A DNA stretch of 64,000 bases from Acestrorhynchus altus (GCA_034509495.1 CM067518.1:3878528-3942527); one strand, 5' to 3'; shown: positions 11,576 to 23,649, counted from the stretch's first letter. Numbers and translations are program-made. The notes: a model not told the origin generated them from the letters alone.

Positions 11576-12300
11576 GATTACGTGTTTCCTGAAGATGCTG
11601 CTTAACAAGAAGACTGCCTTTAAGGCCAGTGATATGGAGGGCATTAAGGGAATACAGAGGGAACCCGAAGATGAGAGCTTGGGAGGATGAGGAGCACTAC
11701 AGGAGAAAATGGAAAACAATCCTCTGAAAGGTTGAGGTGAAAGAGGTGTGGAATAGAATGAAGAAAGTGTCAAGCTATAAACTGCTTTGTAACCAACAGG
11801 CTGAGGGAAGCTGGATGAGGGCAAATGAGCTGAACCCTTCCTTCAATAGGTTTGATAGTAGGCCATTCGCAAACCCATCATCTAGAACATCACTGCACCA
11901 CACCCTCCCCTTGTGTCCTCCCAGATCGTAGTCCTGACCACCAGGCTCCACTTTCTGCAGCTATGGCACTGTTTGTTGGAGTCCTGTCACCATCCAAAGT
12001 GAGAACATCAAGGTGGTTAACACCTACATATATCTGCTAATGTATATTAGTAGATATAGATCCATCTAGTAGATGTGTGACAAGTTGAGATGGGAGGTGA
12101 ATGTAAACTACTAAAAAGGTCCAGAGTTAACTGGACCTCAGGAGGCTGATTTGTTTTTCGTTTCAGTGCTATTTTTGATTCTGTTGTGCGCTGGTGCAGC
12201 ACAATGAAGGACACTAACAGACTTTACCAAGTCATCGGAAAGGATAGCTCAGTTTTTGGGGCTGAACTGGTCACAGTGGGGGAGGTGGTGGAGAGCTATC
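11560..12300 (+). pseudogene. Decayed LINE (Rex1/L2-type) ORF2 remnant with the RT core missing
   Basis: Translation gives EVWNRMKKVSSYK (from 11739) and RANELNPSFNRFD (about 11818-11856), the linker between endonuclease and reverse transcriptase in Rex1/L2-like LINEs. It then jumps to IKVVNTYIYL (about 12010-12039), and VFGAELVTVGEVVES (about 12251-12295) matches the C-terminal end of such proteins. The central reverse transcriptase motifs are absent and stops are present. Clade assignment (Rex1 versus L2) is from memory. Confidence 0.7.
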
Positions 12301-12570
12301 AATCCTATCAAATATTTGACACTGGTCCAAATAAAATAAAAAACCAACCTGAATGTCCTTTATTATTTATCAGTAGTATTAATTTTAAGGACTTTTAATT
12401 TGAAATTTAATTATTGTGCGAGAAAAGAAGTAAAGCTTCTCATTTTCCTATGTAACCCAATATCTGGGTCAGTGGCATTATAAGCCCCACCCCCTCTCAC
12501 TGATCAGTCAGAGTCTGCCTGCAGGTAGCTACTTTCATGGGGGAGGTTGATATGGCTCTATGCTCCCTTT
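12300..12570. repeat. Dispersed repeat family F, forward orientation
   Basis: ACTGGTCCAAATAAAATAAA, CCTGAATGTCCTTTATTATT and GTAACCCAATATCTGGGTCA align with 29578-29725. It directly follows the LINE remnant. Confidence 0.6.
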
Positions 12571-13631
12571 ATATATTAGTGCATCTCAAATATATATATA
12601 TTTGTTAATATTTTAATTCTAAAATTTTAACTCTATATATTTATCTATATAAATTTCAAGCTTTTCAAGATTCTGTTTTGACGCTGATTTGTAATTTAGT
12701 CAAACCTGAATTGAAATATTGTGATAAAGTGATTCTGGATTTCTGATTTTTATGAGCTGTAATGTATCCAGACCAACAGTTAATGAAAAAGTATGTCACT
12801 TTACATGTTACTCATATAAAATCTGAAAAGCTACATTGTAACAGGAGGACATGTTTCATGAGCAAATTTGTCATTAAGTAAATAAATGTAACAGAAGGGC
12901 TACTGAGTGAATATGACCAATAGCAGATGACTGTAGGGTCAATTTGCAAGAGGATGTAGATGTGTGGTTAATGAGAACCAATCGAGTGTCCCTCAGGGCT
13001 CTGGGAAAGTTAGGACCGGCACTGAGTGTCGTAATGGAAGTAAGTGTGTCGAGTAAACACAAGGCAATCACTCTCCAAATATCTCATTGTTTCCACTGTA
13101 ATAGGGCCCAGCAATTCAATGGAGGCAGGACTGATTGCTTTTGCCTGCCTAGAACAATGCCTCCAAGGCTCCAGGGAGAAGCATCCCTCATAGACGTCTT
13201 CTCTCTGAACCTGAAAAGCCCATTTGCACTCCACAAATCACTCACAAAAGAAAATGCTTTGGAAGAAGCACATTTGCAGCAGTGAATTAAAACCCAAACG
13301 GCAGAGACTAGCAGCTGTGAGCACGGAGAGACAGAAACCGTTTGAAATGACCTGAGAGGGGGACGCCTGTATTATTGCAACTCCTCTCGTCTGAACTGCC
13401 AAACGACGCCCACAGGAGCACAGTCCTGTTATGAGCTTTAATCCAATTGATGGTTGTGAAAGGACATAATAAGCAGAGGCTGCTGTTGCTGTGTCCCTCC
13501 ACCATCTTGACTAATGGGAAGATTTCAGAAAGGTCATACTTACTGACTGTCTTTGAACATCTTTGTCTTTTCTTTATTATTACTGCTTATTGTGTTTTGC
13601 TGTAAACATCAATATTGTTATCTGATTTCAA
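12571..13631. other. AT-rich then unique intergenic DNA
   Basis: 12570-12900 is AT-rich. 12900-13560 looks single-copy, with open frames up to 113 codons that match nothing I know. Confidence 0.5.
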
Positions 13632-13660
13632 TTCTTCTTCTTCTTCTTCTTCTTCTTCTT
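13632..13660. repeat. (TTC)n microsatellite
   Basis: About nine TTC units. Confidence 0.95.
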
Positions 13661-13779
13661 GTTCCTTTACAGTTTCTTGAATTGAAAGATTTCTGCTTGT
13701 TTCTCATATGAATGGATGGGGTGCAAAGGTTAAAATGATACAAACACATTGGTAACAATCAACCAACAAAATAGGGTAC

Positions 13780-14160
13780 CACAACAACCACTTGGCAACA
13801 CCTGAAACAGTATAACAACCTAGCAACCCCAAAGCAACCCCATAGCAACACCGTAGCATCCATCACTTAGCAACACCATAGAAACCAGCTAGGATCCCAT
13901 GGTAACCACTTAGCAATCACTAGATGTCACCAAAGCAACCGCATGGGATACAGTATCAACCACCTAGCAACATCATAGCAACCACAGAGCAACACCACAG
14001 CAAGCACCAACTGTGATTCCATAGCTGCCATCCTGCAAAAAACATAGCAACCACTGAAACTGTAGCAACCATCTGGCCACACCATTGAAGTAACCTAGAA
14101 ACACCTAGTTACACCTAGTCACATAGTGTCCACATAGCAACAGCCTAGCAAATGCCAGAC
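13780..14160 (-). repeat. AGCAACC-type minisatellite (reverse of GGTTGCT)
   Basis: Units such as CAACCCCATAGCAACACCGT, CACCTAGCAACATCATAGCA and CACCATAGAAACCAGCTAGG. A family F copy follows immediately. Confidence 0.75.
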
Positions 14161-14164
14161 AGTG

Positions 14165-14620
14165 AGAAACGCTTAATTTTTAGAACCCAAGAACTGCACT
14201 TTGTGGGAAGTAACATGCTGTTTTCTAGGTTTCGTAACTCAGGATCAGAGTAGCCTGCAGACACGATACACACATATCATAACAAACTACAAAATTATGA
14301 ATTATCAGTGACTAATTCAGCTTGGCGAACAACAATTTCCATGGGTACATGCTTTACCTGCTACAGTGAGAGGGGAGGGGCTAATAAAAATGAGTAGGGA
14401 GGGCCTATTTGCTTTCTTTCTTTGCTCACACAGTATTTGAATTTCAAATTAAAAGTCCTAAGAATGGATAATACATTATACATACATACAAAAAACAAAA
14501 TAATGAAGGACATACAGCATTTTTCTTTTATTTTGACCACTGTCACGTACATTGTAGAATATATTTTAAATATTACAATGTTACTACTCATTACAAATAA
14601 CTTCAAAATTTTAGCAAAAC
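14165..14620. repeat. Dispersed repeat family F, reverse orientation
   Basis: Contains GAACCCAAGAACTGCACTTT, CATGCTGTTTTCTAGGTTTC, AACTCAGGATCAGAGTAGCC and CAGACACGATACACACATAT, the reverse complement of the 29.7-29.8 kb copy, followed by the AAAAGTCCTAAGAATGGA and ATAATGAAGGACATACAGC part. Confidence 0.6.
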
Positions 14621-15119
14621 ATTGTCAAATTCTTAGGAGTTTTCTAGTTGACATATTGAGATGTATTGGCATATTGTTCCTCATTTTCTCAAAGGAGTTT
14701 GAGGAGTTCTACTCTCTCTCATGACGTTCTACAGTACCGCTTGTCTGGGAGGGCAAAGGCTACTTCTGTGCCTTTTTCCATCACTTCAGATCACGCAGAG
14801 AAGAGCACTGTGTGCTCATTGAAATGTGTGTTTGGGCAATACGTCACTTAGAAACGGAGCAGAAAAGGAACCCTGTTGTTCTGTTCCGTCACTGAGAATC
14901 TAAAAAATTGTCAGGGAACCACTTGTTCTGGCTCAAAGAAAAGAAGGTGAAGACTTCGATTGATTCAGGGTCAGCTTCGCCGTTACCCAGTAACTACTTC
15001 TCCCAGGTTCACTTTTGCCCTTTTCTTATTCTATATTAAGTTATATTATTAAATTAGCCCTGGTGGACAAATGTCCACCAAAAGGCATACCCAAACGCAG
15101 GGTTAGAAAGGCAAAACAA

Positions 15120-15560
15120 CACCAGCCTAATTCACCCTGATCTTCAAAGGTCAGGATCCCCCAGGACCACCACAGAGCAAGTGTTATGCAGTGGAACATG
15201 TGGATCAGACACAGCAGTGCTGCTGGAGTGCTTAAACCCCTCCGTGTCACGGATAGAGTGCGAATAGTCCAACAAGCAGAAATGACCAGCAGCAGTGAAC
15301 TTTCAGCACTAGACACATAAGGATGAGCAACGCATTCACCAGCAAGCTGGAGCCATGAGGTAGTGTCTAATAGAGTGGACAGTGTGTGGACACAGTGTTT
15401 AAACATTCCAGCAGCTGTGCTGGATCCACACCAGCTCAACACACACCAACACACCACGCCAATACGTCACTGCAGTGCTGAGAATGACCCACCACCTACA
15501 CCTGCAAGGTCCTGCAAGGTCCTGCAAGGTCCTGACCATTGAAGATCAGGGTGAAAGGAG
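15120..15560. mobile_element. Near-complete foldback-type repeat (family B)
   Basis: The two ends are inverted copies of each other: CCTGATCTTCAAAGGTCAGGA at the left and a right end ending TCCTGACCATTGAAGATCAG. Inside, GTGGATCAGACACAGCAGTG is mirrored by a reverse copy ending at about 15430 (CAGCTGTGCTGGATCCAC). A CCTGCAAGGT unit is triplicated at 15501-15535. No coding capacity. The same family recurs at 23650-23980, 33625-33930, 36735-36907, 1814-1885 and 3760-3815. Confidence 0.7.
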
Positions 15561-15769
15561 GCATATTAGTTTATAAGCACATTTATTTTTGCTATTTGTT
15601 TTAGTTTTACTACAATGTGAAGGAAAAAAAAATTGTATGTAGTAAACTGTGCCTAATAACAAAAACGAAAAAGGGAAACTGGTTGTGTCCATCCTTTCGT
15701 TGTTAAAAGGCGACTCTATGCAGTGGATCTGAAAGCATGTGGAGCTGATTAAGAAGCAAATCGACAGAA

Positions 15770-15985
15770 GATGAACGTCAGATCTGGTGTTCTCAGAACA
15801 ATGGATCACTGCAGAGTTCACGTCTCAACATCGCTGAATGTGTTTGGGATTATCTGAATGCCGAGAAGCCGAAAGTGCTCCAGCTTCTAAGTCTGACATT
15901 TAGAGGTGTGGAAAAGCATCCCCTGTAGACTTCTGCAGAAAAGAAGGGAAGCTGCGATAAAGGTGAGGTATGGAGCACTAAACAC
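15770..15985 (+). pseudogene. Degenerate 3' end of a Tc1-like transposase
   Basis: In the plus strand the segment around 15835-15870 reads ECVWDYLNAEKPKV, matching the VWDYL block near the C terminus of Tc1-like transposases, where the last acidic catalytic residue lies just upstream. It is followed by LLSLTFRGVEKHPL, a stop, then TSAEKK. It has stops and frame breaks, and no transposon ends were identified. Confidence 0.6.
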
Positions 15986-16869
15986 TCTAACATCTGATAT
16001 TAGATTAGATGTTTTTTTTTTTCTTCTTCCTGTTAATTAAACGTTTTATGCTTTGACAAACGACTAACCTACACTTAATGACTGTTTTACTGGAAATTCA
16101 ATGAATTAACAGTGATCTGTGACCTTCGCTCAGTACTCCACATTCCGGTTATTGTTAAAGTATGGCCTGCTCTGCACTGCTTGTAATGGCCACACATTTT
16201 CATTTTCCCTTCGAAACACCCGAAATGACACCAAGGATTTTATGGTCAGACTGTAACAGGTTTCTTTAATTACCTGTAACTAATGTCCTCTATTTTTACC
16301 TTTAATGGTGATGCCTAATTAAAAAATAAGAGCAGGATCCAAGAGTGCTTCTGTTTTATCGATTTGATATTACCCAAAAAGAGCAACGAGCAGACACTGA
16401 CACCCCGAACAGTTCTGTACTGCTGCGTGTCTCTGTCCTGCGGCACAATATCATACTTACAACTGCCTCTTTCAGGGTCTATACATCATTGTTTCTGCAG
16501 TCGCCTTTGGGAGTCAAAGCAAAAAGGCCGTGTCAGAACAGATATATGGAATGAGAATAACATGACATGAGAACGGCAGAGAAATCTGTCAGGCCACAGA
16601 GAGGCCTGTTTAAAATTCACTGGACTGATTCACGCTGTTGTTCACAGGAGAACAACTAGTGCTAGTTTACTCACGAGAGAGGCGCTGTAATATGCATAAT
16701 ATAATTGTGTACAAATTAATTTCAATTGTTCACGAAGACCCGCTGTGTGGAAGTGGTGGATCTCAGGCTGGTTCTCTCTGGCACTGTTGTCTTCATTCAC
16801 TACATTTTCTCGCACATCGGCCAAGCTTTGACTCACCAGATCATTAGCAGTGGGTCTGAACACCAAAAT
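15986..16869. other. Intergenic, no gene seen
   Basis: Single-copy-looking. 16340-16560 and 16640-16900 have short overlapping open frames without recognisable domains. Confidence 0.5.
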
Positions 16870-17000
16870 CTCCAATATTTGCTAAAATGTTGCCAAGTGG
16901 GTGATAAGGAGTTTATTGATGCTTCCTAGGGTGGTTGCTATGGTATTTCAAGGGTGTTCCAGGTGGTTGTTATAGTGGTTTGGACTGGTATTGCAAGTGG
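16870..17000 (+). repeat. GGTTGCTATGG-type minisatellite, short
   Basis: TAGGGTGGTTGCTATGGTAT, TTCCAGGTGGTTGTTATAGT and GACTGGTATTGCAAGTGGTA. Confidence 0.65.
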
Positions 17001-19719
17001 TATGGCTCAAAACACACAAACCAGAGTGCAGTAGAGAGGTTCAGGAGACAGGTGGACCAAATTCATGCCTAAAAGGAGGAAACTCAGCATTTGGTGACCA
17101 TGGGGTGCAAGTGTCAGACAGTCACTGGCACGTGACTTTAATAACTCAATATTAAGCATATAATTTAAAGGGTTATAAAGTAATCCTGGACTCACCACTG
17201 ACCTCAAAGTTTGAGAAATATAGAAATTATTTTCCTAGAAGGGAGCACTAAGCAGTAGGCTGACATCCTGGTGCAGAAGAGAGCCATATGATGCTACATA
17301 CTAATCATCCCCCTGATTGTGCTGGCATTTAGAAGGTGACATTAGTGTTGATGATGTCAGTACAAGGGAAACGGCACGGGTTTTCAGAGAAACCCATTTA
17401 GAGCTCATTTTCTGCTTCACACTATCGCTTTCATAAACGCGGCTCTAATGATGGAAATAACGTCAGCCGCATGGCAGGCCAGCTGGGCAGCGTGGAAAGT
17501 GCCTGATGCAAATTTCCGATGACCCTTCACACTGTAAATAACACCCGACTAGCAAGTAAGTTAGAGGAGGTTGTTCTGAGGGTGAGTGAGGTTACAGCCT
17601 CTTAGATCATGATAGATGCTGATCATTTTTGCTGGGTTTTGGTGAGCCACGCTTCACACCTGCATGGCTGGAATCGTGTAGATTGCCTTTTATTGCAGTG
17701 CCTCGGCGTGTGAACAGTACCACTACTCACAATACCAGATCTGTCACCAGTCTAACAAACGTCTTTTTGAATGGCCCGTTAAGTAAAACTGGTCTCAGCA
17801 CTGTAGAAGGCACCAATCAGAGGTTCATGCTAGTGTATTCTGACAGTGTGGCGTGTATTAAGCATATTTCATTGTGCTGTATTCATTCATTTTTGTGACT
17901 TCTTAGCATATCGTGTTTGAATCAACTCTCAAAAATGAATTAAAAGAATAATTTTGTTGACTGAGATGAAAGTGTTGACGTTGTGATTCTTGCTTTCAAA
18001 CTCAAACATAAAGCTCTTTAATCAGATAATGATATTTTCTCAAAAACTGCATAATCAAATAGTTACGATGTGAACAAAGTCTTAAAAAAAACACAATTAT
18101 ATTGCCATGACTGGCATCCTAGTCTTACCATAGTTTAGCTTTTTGCAGTCTATATTCACGGAGGAGATCTAAAGGCTGGGTGTTATGAGGCAGAATATTC
18201 AAACTGAACATAATGTTCATCCAAGAACATTTGGTAGTTTGGGGGGAAAAAAATGGGCTGTGCAGAACATAAAATAACACTATTAACCATAATCCCACCC
18301 CCAGACAGTCAAATAAATGGAAACCCACCCCCAACTGGAATGAAAAGAGCACCAAGGGATGCTCCACTGTTTAAAGAAACAGAGTACCTGGAGGACCACC
18401 AGTGCCCCCGGTGCAACGAATGCAACAAATATGTGCATACAACTGGACATAGAGAGGACCCAGTGGGGTCAGCAACACTGTCCAAACAGTGCGAGTTACA
18501 GCATCCCGTTGACGTAAACAAGCCAATTAAACTGGAGTTGTAAAACTGCCTCGGTTTCTATGGTATCCTAAAGTACTAAGACCTGTTAGTTTCATTTTTT
18601 TCTCCAACCTGTTCAGAGCCTTAGTCTGAAGTCAGTGCCCCCCATTGTGGTGGGCTAGGCCAGACTACATTAACAAACACTCTCCAACTGTCAGCTATGT
18701 AGGCTGGGCTGTGATGTTAAAGTCACTGGTAAAAACAAAACGACTAAAGTGTTCACTGTGTCGCCTGGATGTGAGCAAGTGTATAAACATCAAAAATACA
18801 GGAGGTCAAAGGTTTCCTCAGGTTCAGATGTGTCCGGCTGCAGTGAGACGAAGGCCAGGACTGAGGAGTCTGTCGGAGTGCAAGTTCGCATGATGCTGTT
18901 TGAGCGTCGGCTTTCTTTCAGAAAGGTCATGCAATATTCAACGTCTGAGACTATGTAGGAGTCAGCTGTAGATTGAACCAAAGTCCCAGTGGACGGCCAG
19001 CTTTGTCAGATTCCAGCTCTGTAGTGCTAATCACAGCAGGGATCTGTGAGCTGGAATATCACACAGAGGGAACGATGGCTTAGCAATTTTTATGAGGAGG
19101 TTGCATAACTGTTGCAGAAATGCGCCGCATCTGCTCAGTGACTTGCCAGGTGCCCGGACTGGAGCTTTTGATTATAAATCATCCGTAGGAACATATTTTA
19201 TTCATTTTTTTTAAACAATCAGAGTCAGATTCACAGATGAACCTGCGGACGAGATGTGTTTTCTGTCAGGATACATTCTGTTTAGAAACACGGACCGAGT
19301 CAGACTCCTCCCGACTGCCAGTCAGGCTTATCATTGACTTACAGAGGAAAGTAATATGTAGGTTATGTTGTTATGAAACTTGAGACTGGAAATCTCAAAA
19401 TGAGGGAAAAGAAGTGTGGAATCCCCGAAGCTAATGGGCCCAAATGAAGCATAATTGTGATTCTATTAAGTCACTCAATCCATTTCTTTTTGTCAGTTGT
19501 TTTACACTGTAAAGGAGAAGATACAGCTGACTGAAAAAGGGTTCGTGCACGTTTTTGATGATGGACAAACAAGGTTCTTTAAAAACGGTATACAACCAAT
19601 ATAATTGGTTCTAAAAATCCTTTTCAAACATCATTTCGTTCTGATATCTTTACAGAAAAGGTGGATTTTTAAAAGACAACACACCATTTAAGAAGTTTAA
19701 CAAGAACGCAGAAATAATT
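17001..19719. other. Intergenic, mostly single-copy
   Basis: 17380-17530 is rich in TAATG/ATTA and CpG-containing motifs and looks like candidate conserved non-coding DNA. 18253-18543 holds an orphan 96-codon frame (see findings). No supported gene. Confidence 0.45.
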
Positions 19720-19929
19720 GAGATGGTGGAAATCAGACAAGCTCAACAATAAAGCAGGGTTTGATGAGAACGTGGGGTCTAATACGCTCATTGGGAAACG
19801 AGGAGCAGTGTTTAAAAAGTGCAATGAAGATGTGGAGTTAAAAAAGGTGAACGATAAAGCAGACTTTAACATGAAACTGGAGCTTGATGAAAAAGTGGAG
19901 TTTAACAAGAAAGCTGGACGGAGTTCAAT

Positions 19930-20265
19930 GTGAAGGCGGCGTTTAATGAGGAAGTGGAGTTTAATAAGTTTAACAATAAAGTGGAGTTTAATAAGTTTAA
20001 TGAGGAAGTGGAGTTTAATAAGTTTAATGAGGAAGTGGAGTTTAAAAAGTTTAATGAGGGAGTGGAGTTTACTAGGTTTAATGAGGAAGTGGAGTTTAAA
20101 AAGTTTAATGAGGGAGTGGAGTTTACTAGGTTTAATGGGAAAGTGGAGTTTAATGAGAAAGTGGAGTTTAATGAGAAAGTGGAGTTTAATGAGGAAGTGG
20201 AGTTTAATAAGTTTAATGAGGAAGTGGAGTTTAATAAGTTTAACAATGAAGCAGAGTTTACTCAC
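19930..20265 (+). repeat. 27-bp/18-bp minisatellite with units divisible by three
   Basis: Units GAGGAAGTGGAGTTTAATAA followed by GTTTAAT (27 bases), with an 18-base short form GAGAAAGTGGAGTTTAAT at about 20153-20190. A doubled 54-base form at 20020-20130 includes ACTAGG variants. A diverged upstream part extends to about 19720. Because units are multiples of three, frames stay open on both strands (for example EEVEFNKFN on plus, LHFLIKL on minus). I see no sign of a real gene. Confidence 0.85.
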
Positions 20266-20605
20266 ATCTGTTACTGGATGAACACTTGGCAAAACCTGAA
20301 TTTCTCAAAGCACTAAGGAAGATTGTCTTGGGGGCGGTTTCAGTCTTGCTAACTGGGGTGTCAGCACAATGAACCCATGCTGTAGAGTAACGTGGCACAC
20401 TGCATAATCCCCTTTATTGTTGAAGGCTTGGCAGCCATTGGCAGAGGTATCTGTAGGTGAGTTAATAATGTATGACTGACTCTTTAGGGAGGTGGATGTA
20501 GAGCAGTGTGCAGGTTGGGGATAATAATGTTGTATCCCACAGAACAGTGCATGAGGCCAGTTGAGTGTACTGTAGAATACTAATGTAACTAACTCTCCCA
20601 CACAG

Positions 20606-20639
<34 letters not shown>

Positions 20640-21369
20640 GAAATCAACCCTCAAACCCTGCCTAACATTGATTGGGCATGTCTTGCCCCGAGCACACCTT
20701 GTTCTTCCCTAGGTATTTAGGAGAGCTCATTAGTGCCTTTGCAAAAACCTTCCTCCAGTGCTGTTTCACCTCTCGCCCTCCAGTTATTCTGTCCTAATGG
20801 TGACAGGAGCACTCCTACACTTCTCTGGGCTGGAGACAAGGACACTCGTACACCACCTCACTTCCCCTTCTCCGATCTCCAGTCTCCTAGAAGGTTTTCT
20901 GGCAGCTACAGAACTCCAACATTGGTCTTCAGCCCCTAGCGCTGCACATCACATAGGAAATGTCACAGCTCACACTGTTACCCTGCTATTATCCTGCTGT
21001 GTCCCCGGCGGCAGGGTGACATGTGCTGTATGATTTGATTCAGATGTAGTCTGTGAATCCCTCCGCCCCATCCCAGAAGGAGCATCAAACACTTGTCTGT
21101 TCCACATATGGCCAGCAGTGATGAAAGAAGTTTTTTCATTCTCCGACACATACCTTGCTGTCACCATCTGGAGCTCATCTTCCATTTGGCAGAGCATACA
21201 CTTCAGCACATGCGTCCCCCGGCCTGTGTGGTTCCTCAGCTAATTGCTGTTTATATGAGACAGCATGTTCCTTACAGAGTCAGGTCAGGTAAGATTGCAG
21301 GCATTAATCTAACATTGCAAAAAGGACATATTTATGTCTTATTTATTATCTATTAAACCATCTGTGGAT
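20266..21369. other. Intergenic, no gene seen
   Basis: Open frames of 60-110 codons around the (CA)n tract and at 20733-21356 have no recognisable domain. Confidence 0.5.
20607..20638. repeat. (CA)n microsatellite
   Basis: About 16 CA units. Confidence 0.95.
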
Positions 21370-21880
21370 CTTTTGAATGTCCGAGATCTGAGATTTTAGA
21401 TCTTTTAGATCTCTAGGCCAATTTTGTGGGATATTTTTGTAGTTTGACTTAATTTAATTCACCAAAAATTTAGAGAAGTGTTTATAGGAAAAGTCTAACA
21501 TGTTGTTATTTTCAGGAGATCATTGGCTCCTCAAATTTGTGGTTTAAATGAAATAAAACGACAATAAATAAACTAAAACAACATGTTTTGTTATTTATGT
21601 ATGCACCAGTTGGGCTTTTATTCTGAAATTTGAGCACTGTGTGAGCAAAGAAAGAGAAGAAACTGTCCCTCCCTTTTCATTTTTCTCTATGACAAAATAT
21701 CTGGACGTGACATCATTTGACTGACACTGGAAGCTTCTTTGGCATTTAAACTGGGATTCAATTCAGTTCCAAACATAGATATGGTAGTTTGTCAATGTCT
21801 GTAGGCCTAGAAAAGTGCAGTTAACTGCCCACAAAAAATGGATCTATAGTTATAATTTGAGTTAATGTAAGCCCAGCATC
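21370..21880. repeat. Dispersed repeat family F, forward orientation
   Basis: CCAATTTTGTGGGATATTTT, TGTTGTTATTTTCAGGAGAT, GGGCTTTTATTCTGAAATTT, GAGCACTGTGTGAGCAAAGA and GTCTGTAGGCCTAGAAAAGT parallel the 29.3-29.8 kb copy in the same order. Confidence 0.6.
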
Positions 21881-22640
21881 AAATTAAAAGCGTCTGGACT
21901 GTTATATGTTTAAGACAATGTATATATATATATATATATATCAGATATATATAACTAATTATTTTAACAGTTAGTTGTTAGTGAATCTCTGCAATGGTTT
22001 ATTTTTGTCATGTTTCCAGGTTTCCAGAGCTCAGGAAATTTCCATTCCATTTCCATTCCTTTTCAAAAGTGGAATTTTCATGAGGTGAATTTTGAAGTGT
22101 ACTGATGGATTTTCAGCTGCTCCTGTAAGATCTATTCATCTAAATCATTTAAACTGGCCTTTAAGTTCTGCAAGCTTGCATTTGCTTTTTGTTGTTTGTT
22201 TTTTTTCTCACATCAGTTAACACCTTTCTAAACTAAAGCTCACCAAGCTCAGAGTCTGTGCATGAACAGTGCTTACATTATTACGGAGCTTGTGTTTTCT
22301 TAATTAATGTGGTGGCAGAATCAGAGCACACTCATTCAAGCAGAGGCAGTTCATTTCACCTGGAGCTAGAAGGCCGGGGCAGGTGGTTTATGGTCGTTTC
22401 CTGTACATTTCAATCGGCTGATTAATGGCCTGGCTCTGAGAAGAGGGGGGTTGCCGAGGAGAGATTTCTGTTTCCCTCTCCAGAGGCCACTCACAGCCTG
22501 TGTCAATCTGCATTGCTGTTTGCGAAGAAGACTGTTCATCTTTAGAGTCAGTCACACGGCGGTGGTCTGAAACGCACAGCTATTTCTGGAAAAATCATTT
22601 CTCTGACTTCTTTATTTTCTTTGGACTTTGACTATGCAGA
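21881..22640. other. Intergenic; candidate conserved non-coding DNA at 22260-22560
   Basis: A (TA)n run at 21920-21942 and a CCATTCCATTT stretch at about 22043. 22260-22560 is repeat-free and contains TTAATTAATG and GGCTGATTAATGGCC-like cores. Confidence 0.4.
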
Positions 22641-22647
22641 CACACAC

Positions 22648-22721
<74 letters not shown>
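22641..22721. repeat. (CA)n microsatellite
   Basis: About 40 CA units with one CG interruption. Confidence 0.97.
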
Positions 22722-22723
<2 letters not shown>

Positions 22724-22943
22724 ACATACACAGATACTGACTTTAGGAATCAGCCTCAGTCACAGATTCAAAAATAAATTGGACATTTGACTGGTAAGCT
22801 GTTTCTTGGCCAGGTGTGTCCAGCTGCCTCATTGTTTCATGATACATTTAGTGGGGAAAGCTCTAAAGTTGATTCCAGAGATAGAGTCAATTTATTTTAG
22901 TCTACATTTTTCAGTTCCTTAATGCATGAAAATAGAGATCATC

Positions 22944-23093
22944 TACCGTATTTTCCGGACTATAAGCCGCACCGGACTATAAGCCGCACCCTGGAAAATA
23001 CCATATATAAGAAGAAAAAACGGCACCTCATTATAAGCAGCATGGTTTAAAGCGTGGAATAAAGTAGCGACTTATAATCCAGAAAATATGGTA
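22944..23093. mobile_element. Short MITE-like element with terminal inverted repeats
   Basis: The left end TACCGTATTTTCCGGACTAT (continuing AAG) and the right end reading CTTATAATCCAGAAAATATG then GTA are inverted copies with about five mismatches in 23, flanked by TA. ACCGGACTATAAGCCGC is tandemly duplicated near the left end. This 150-base element belongs to a very widespread animal repeat type. It has no coding capacity. Confidence 0.65.
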
Positions 23094-23649
23094 CTTAAAA
23101 CAAAAAGAAAAAAAACAGATTTCGACTGATACACAGCTTCAATAGACTGTGCAGTCCTTGGACAGGATTCTTTGAACAGATAAAGGCAAGACAGAGAAAA
23201 GGAACCAAAGTGTTCCTCATCCAAAGCACTGCTACGGCAGGGCCATGTCTGTCAGAACTGGATCACTGGTGTTTTTTGATGATATTACTGTTAATAGAAG
23301 CAGCAGGATTGATTTTGAAATCTATAAAATCACATTTTCTCTTTCAGATTCATTCCAATTCTGCAAAATGACCAGAAACATGCAATGAAAAGAGGTAGGA
23401 AATAAAATATTCTGAAGTGTTCAGGTATTCTGGTAAAAAAAAAATGATCATTCTTATCAGGTTCTGATCAGGATCTATGTAAAAATGGCTGTAATTCCTA
23501 AAAGTTGATGCAATATTTGAATTAAGAAAATGTAAATATTAGGCAGAAGGCCTAATGCACTTTAATCTTATCTTCATTGCTTCAAAGTGTATAGAGGTTA
23601 AACCACATAACACTATGCCACTGACACAAACTACTTCAGATCTGAATAT

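Noticed and set aside
15041..15457. 138-codon minus-strand frame
   Set aside because: Lies fully inside a foldback repeat copy and has no protein domain.
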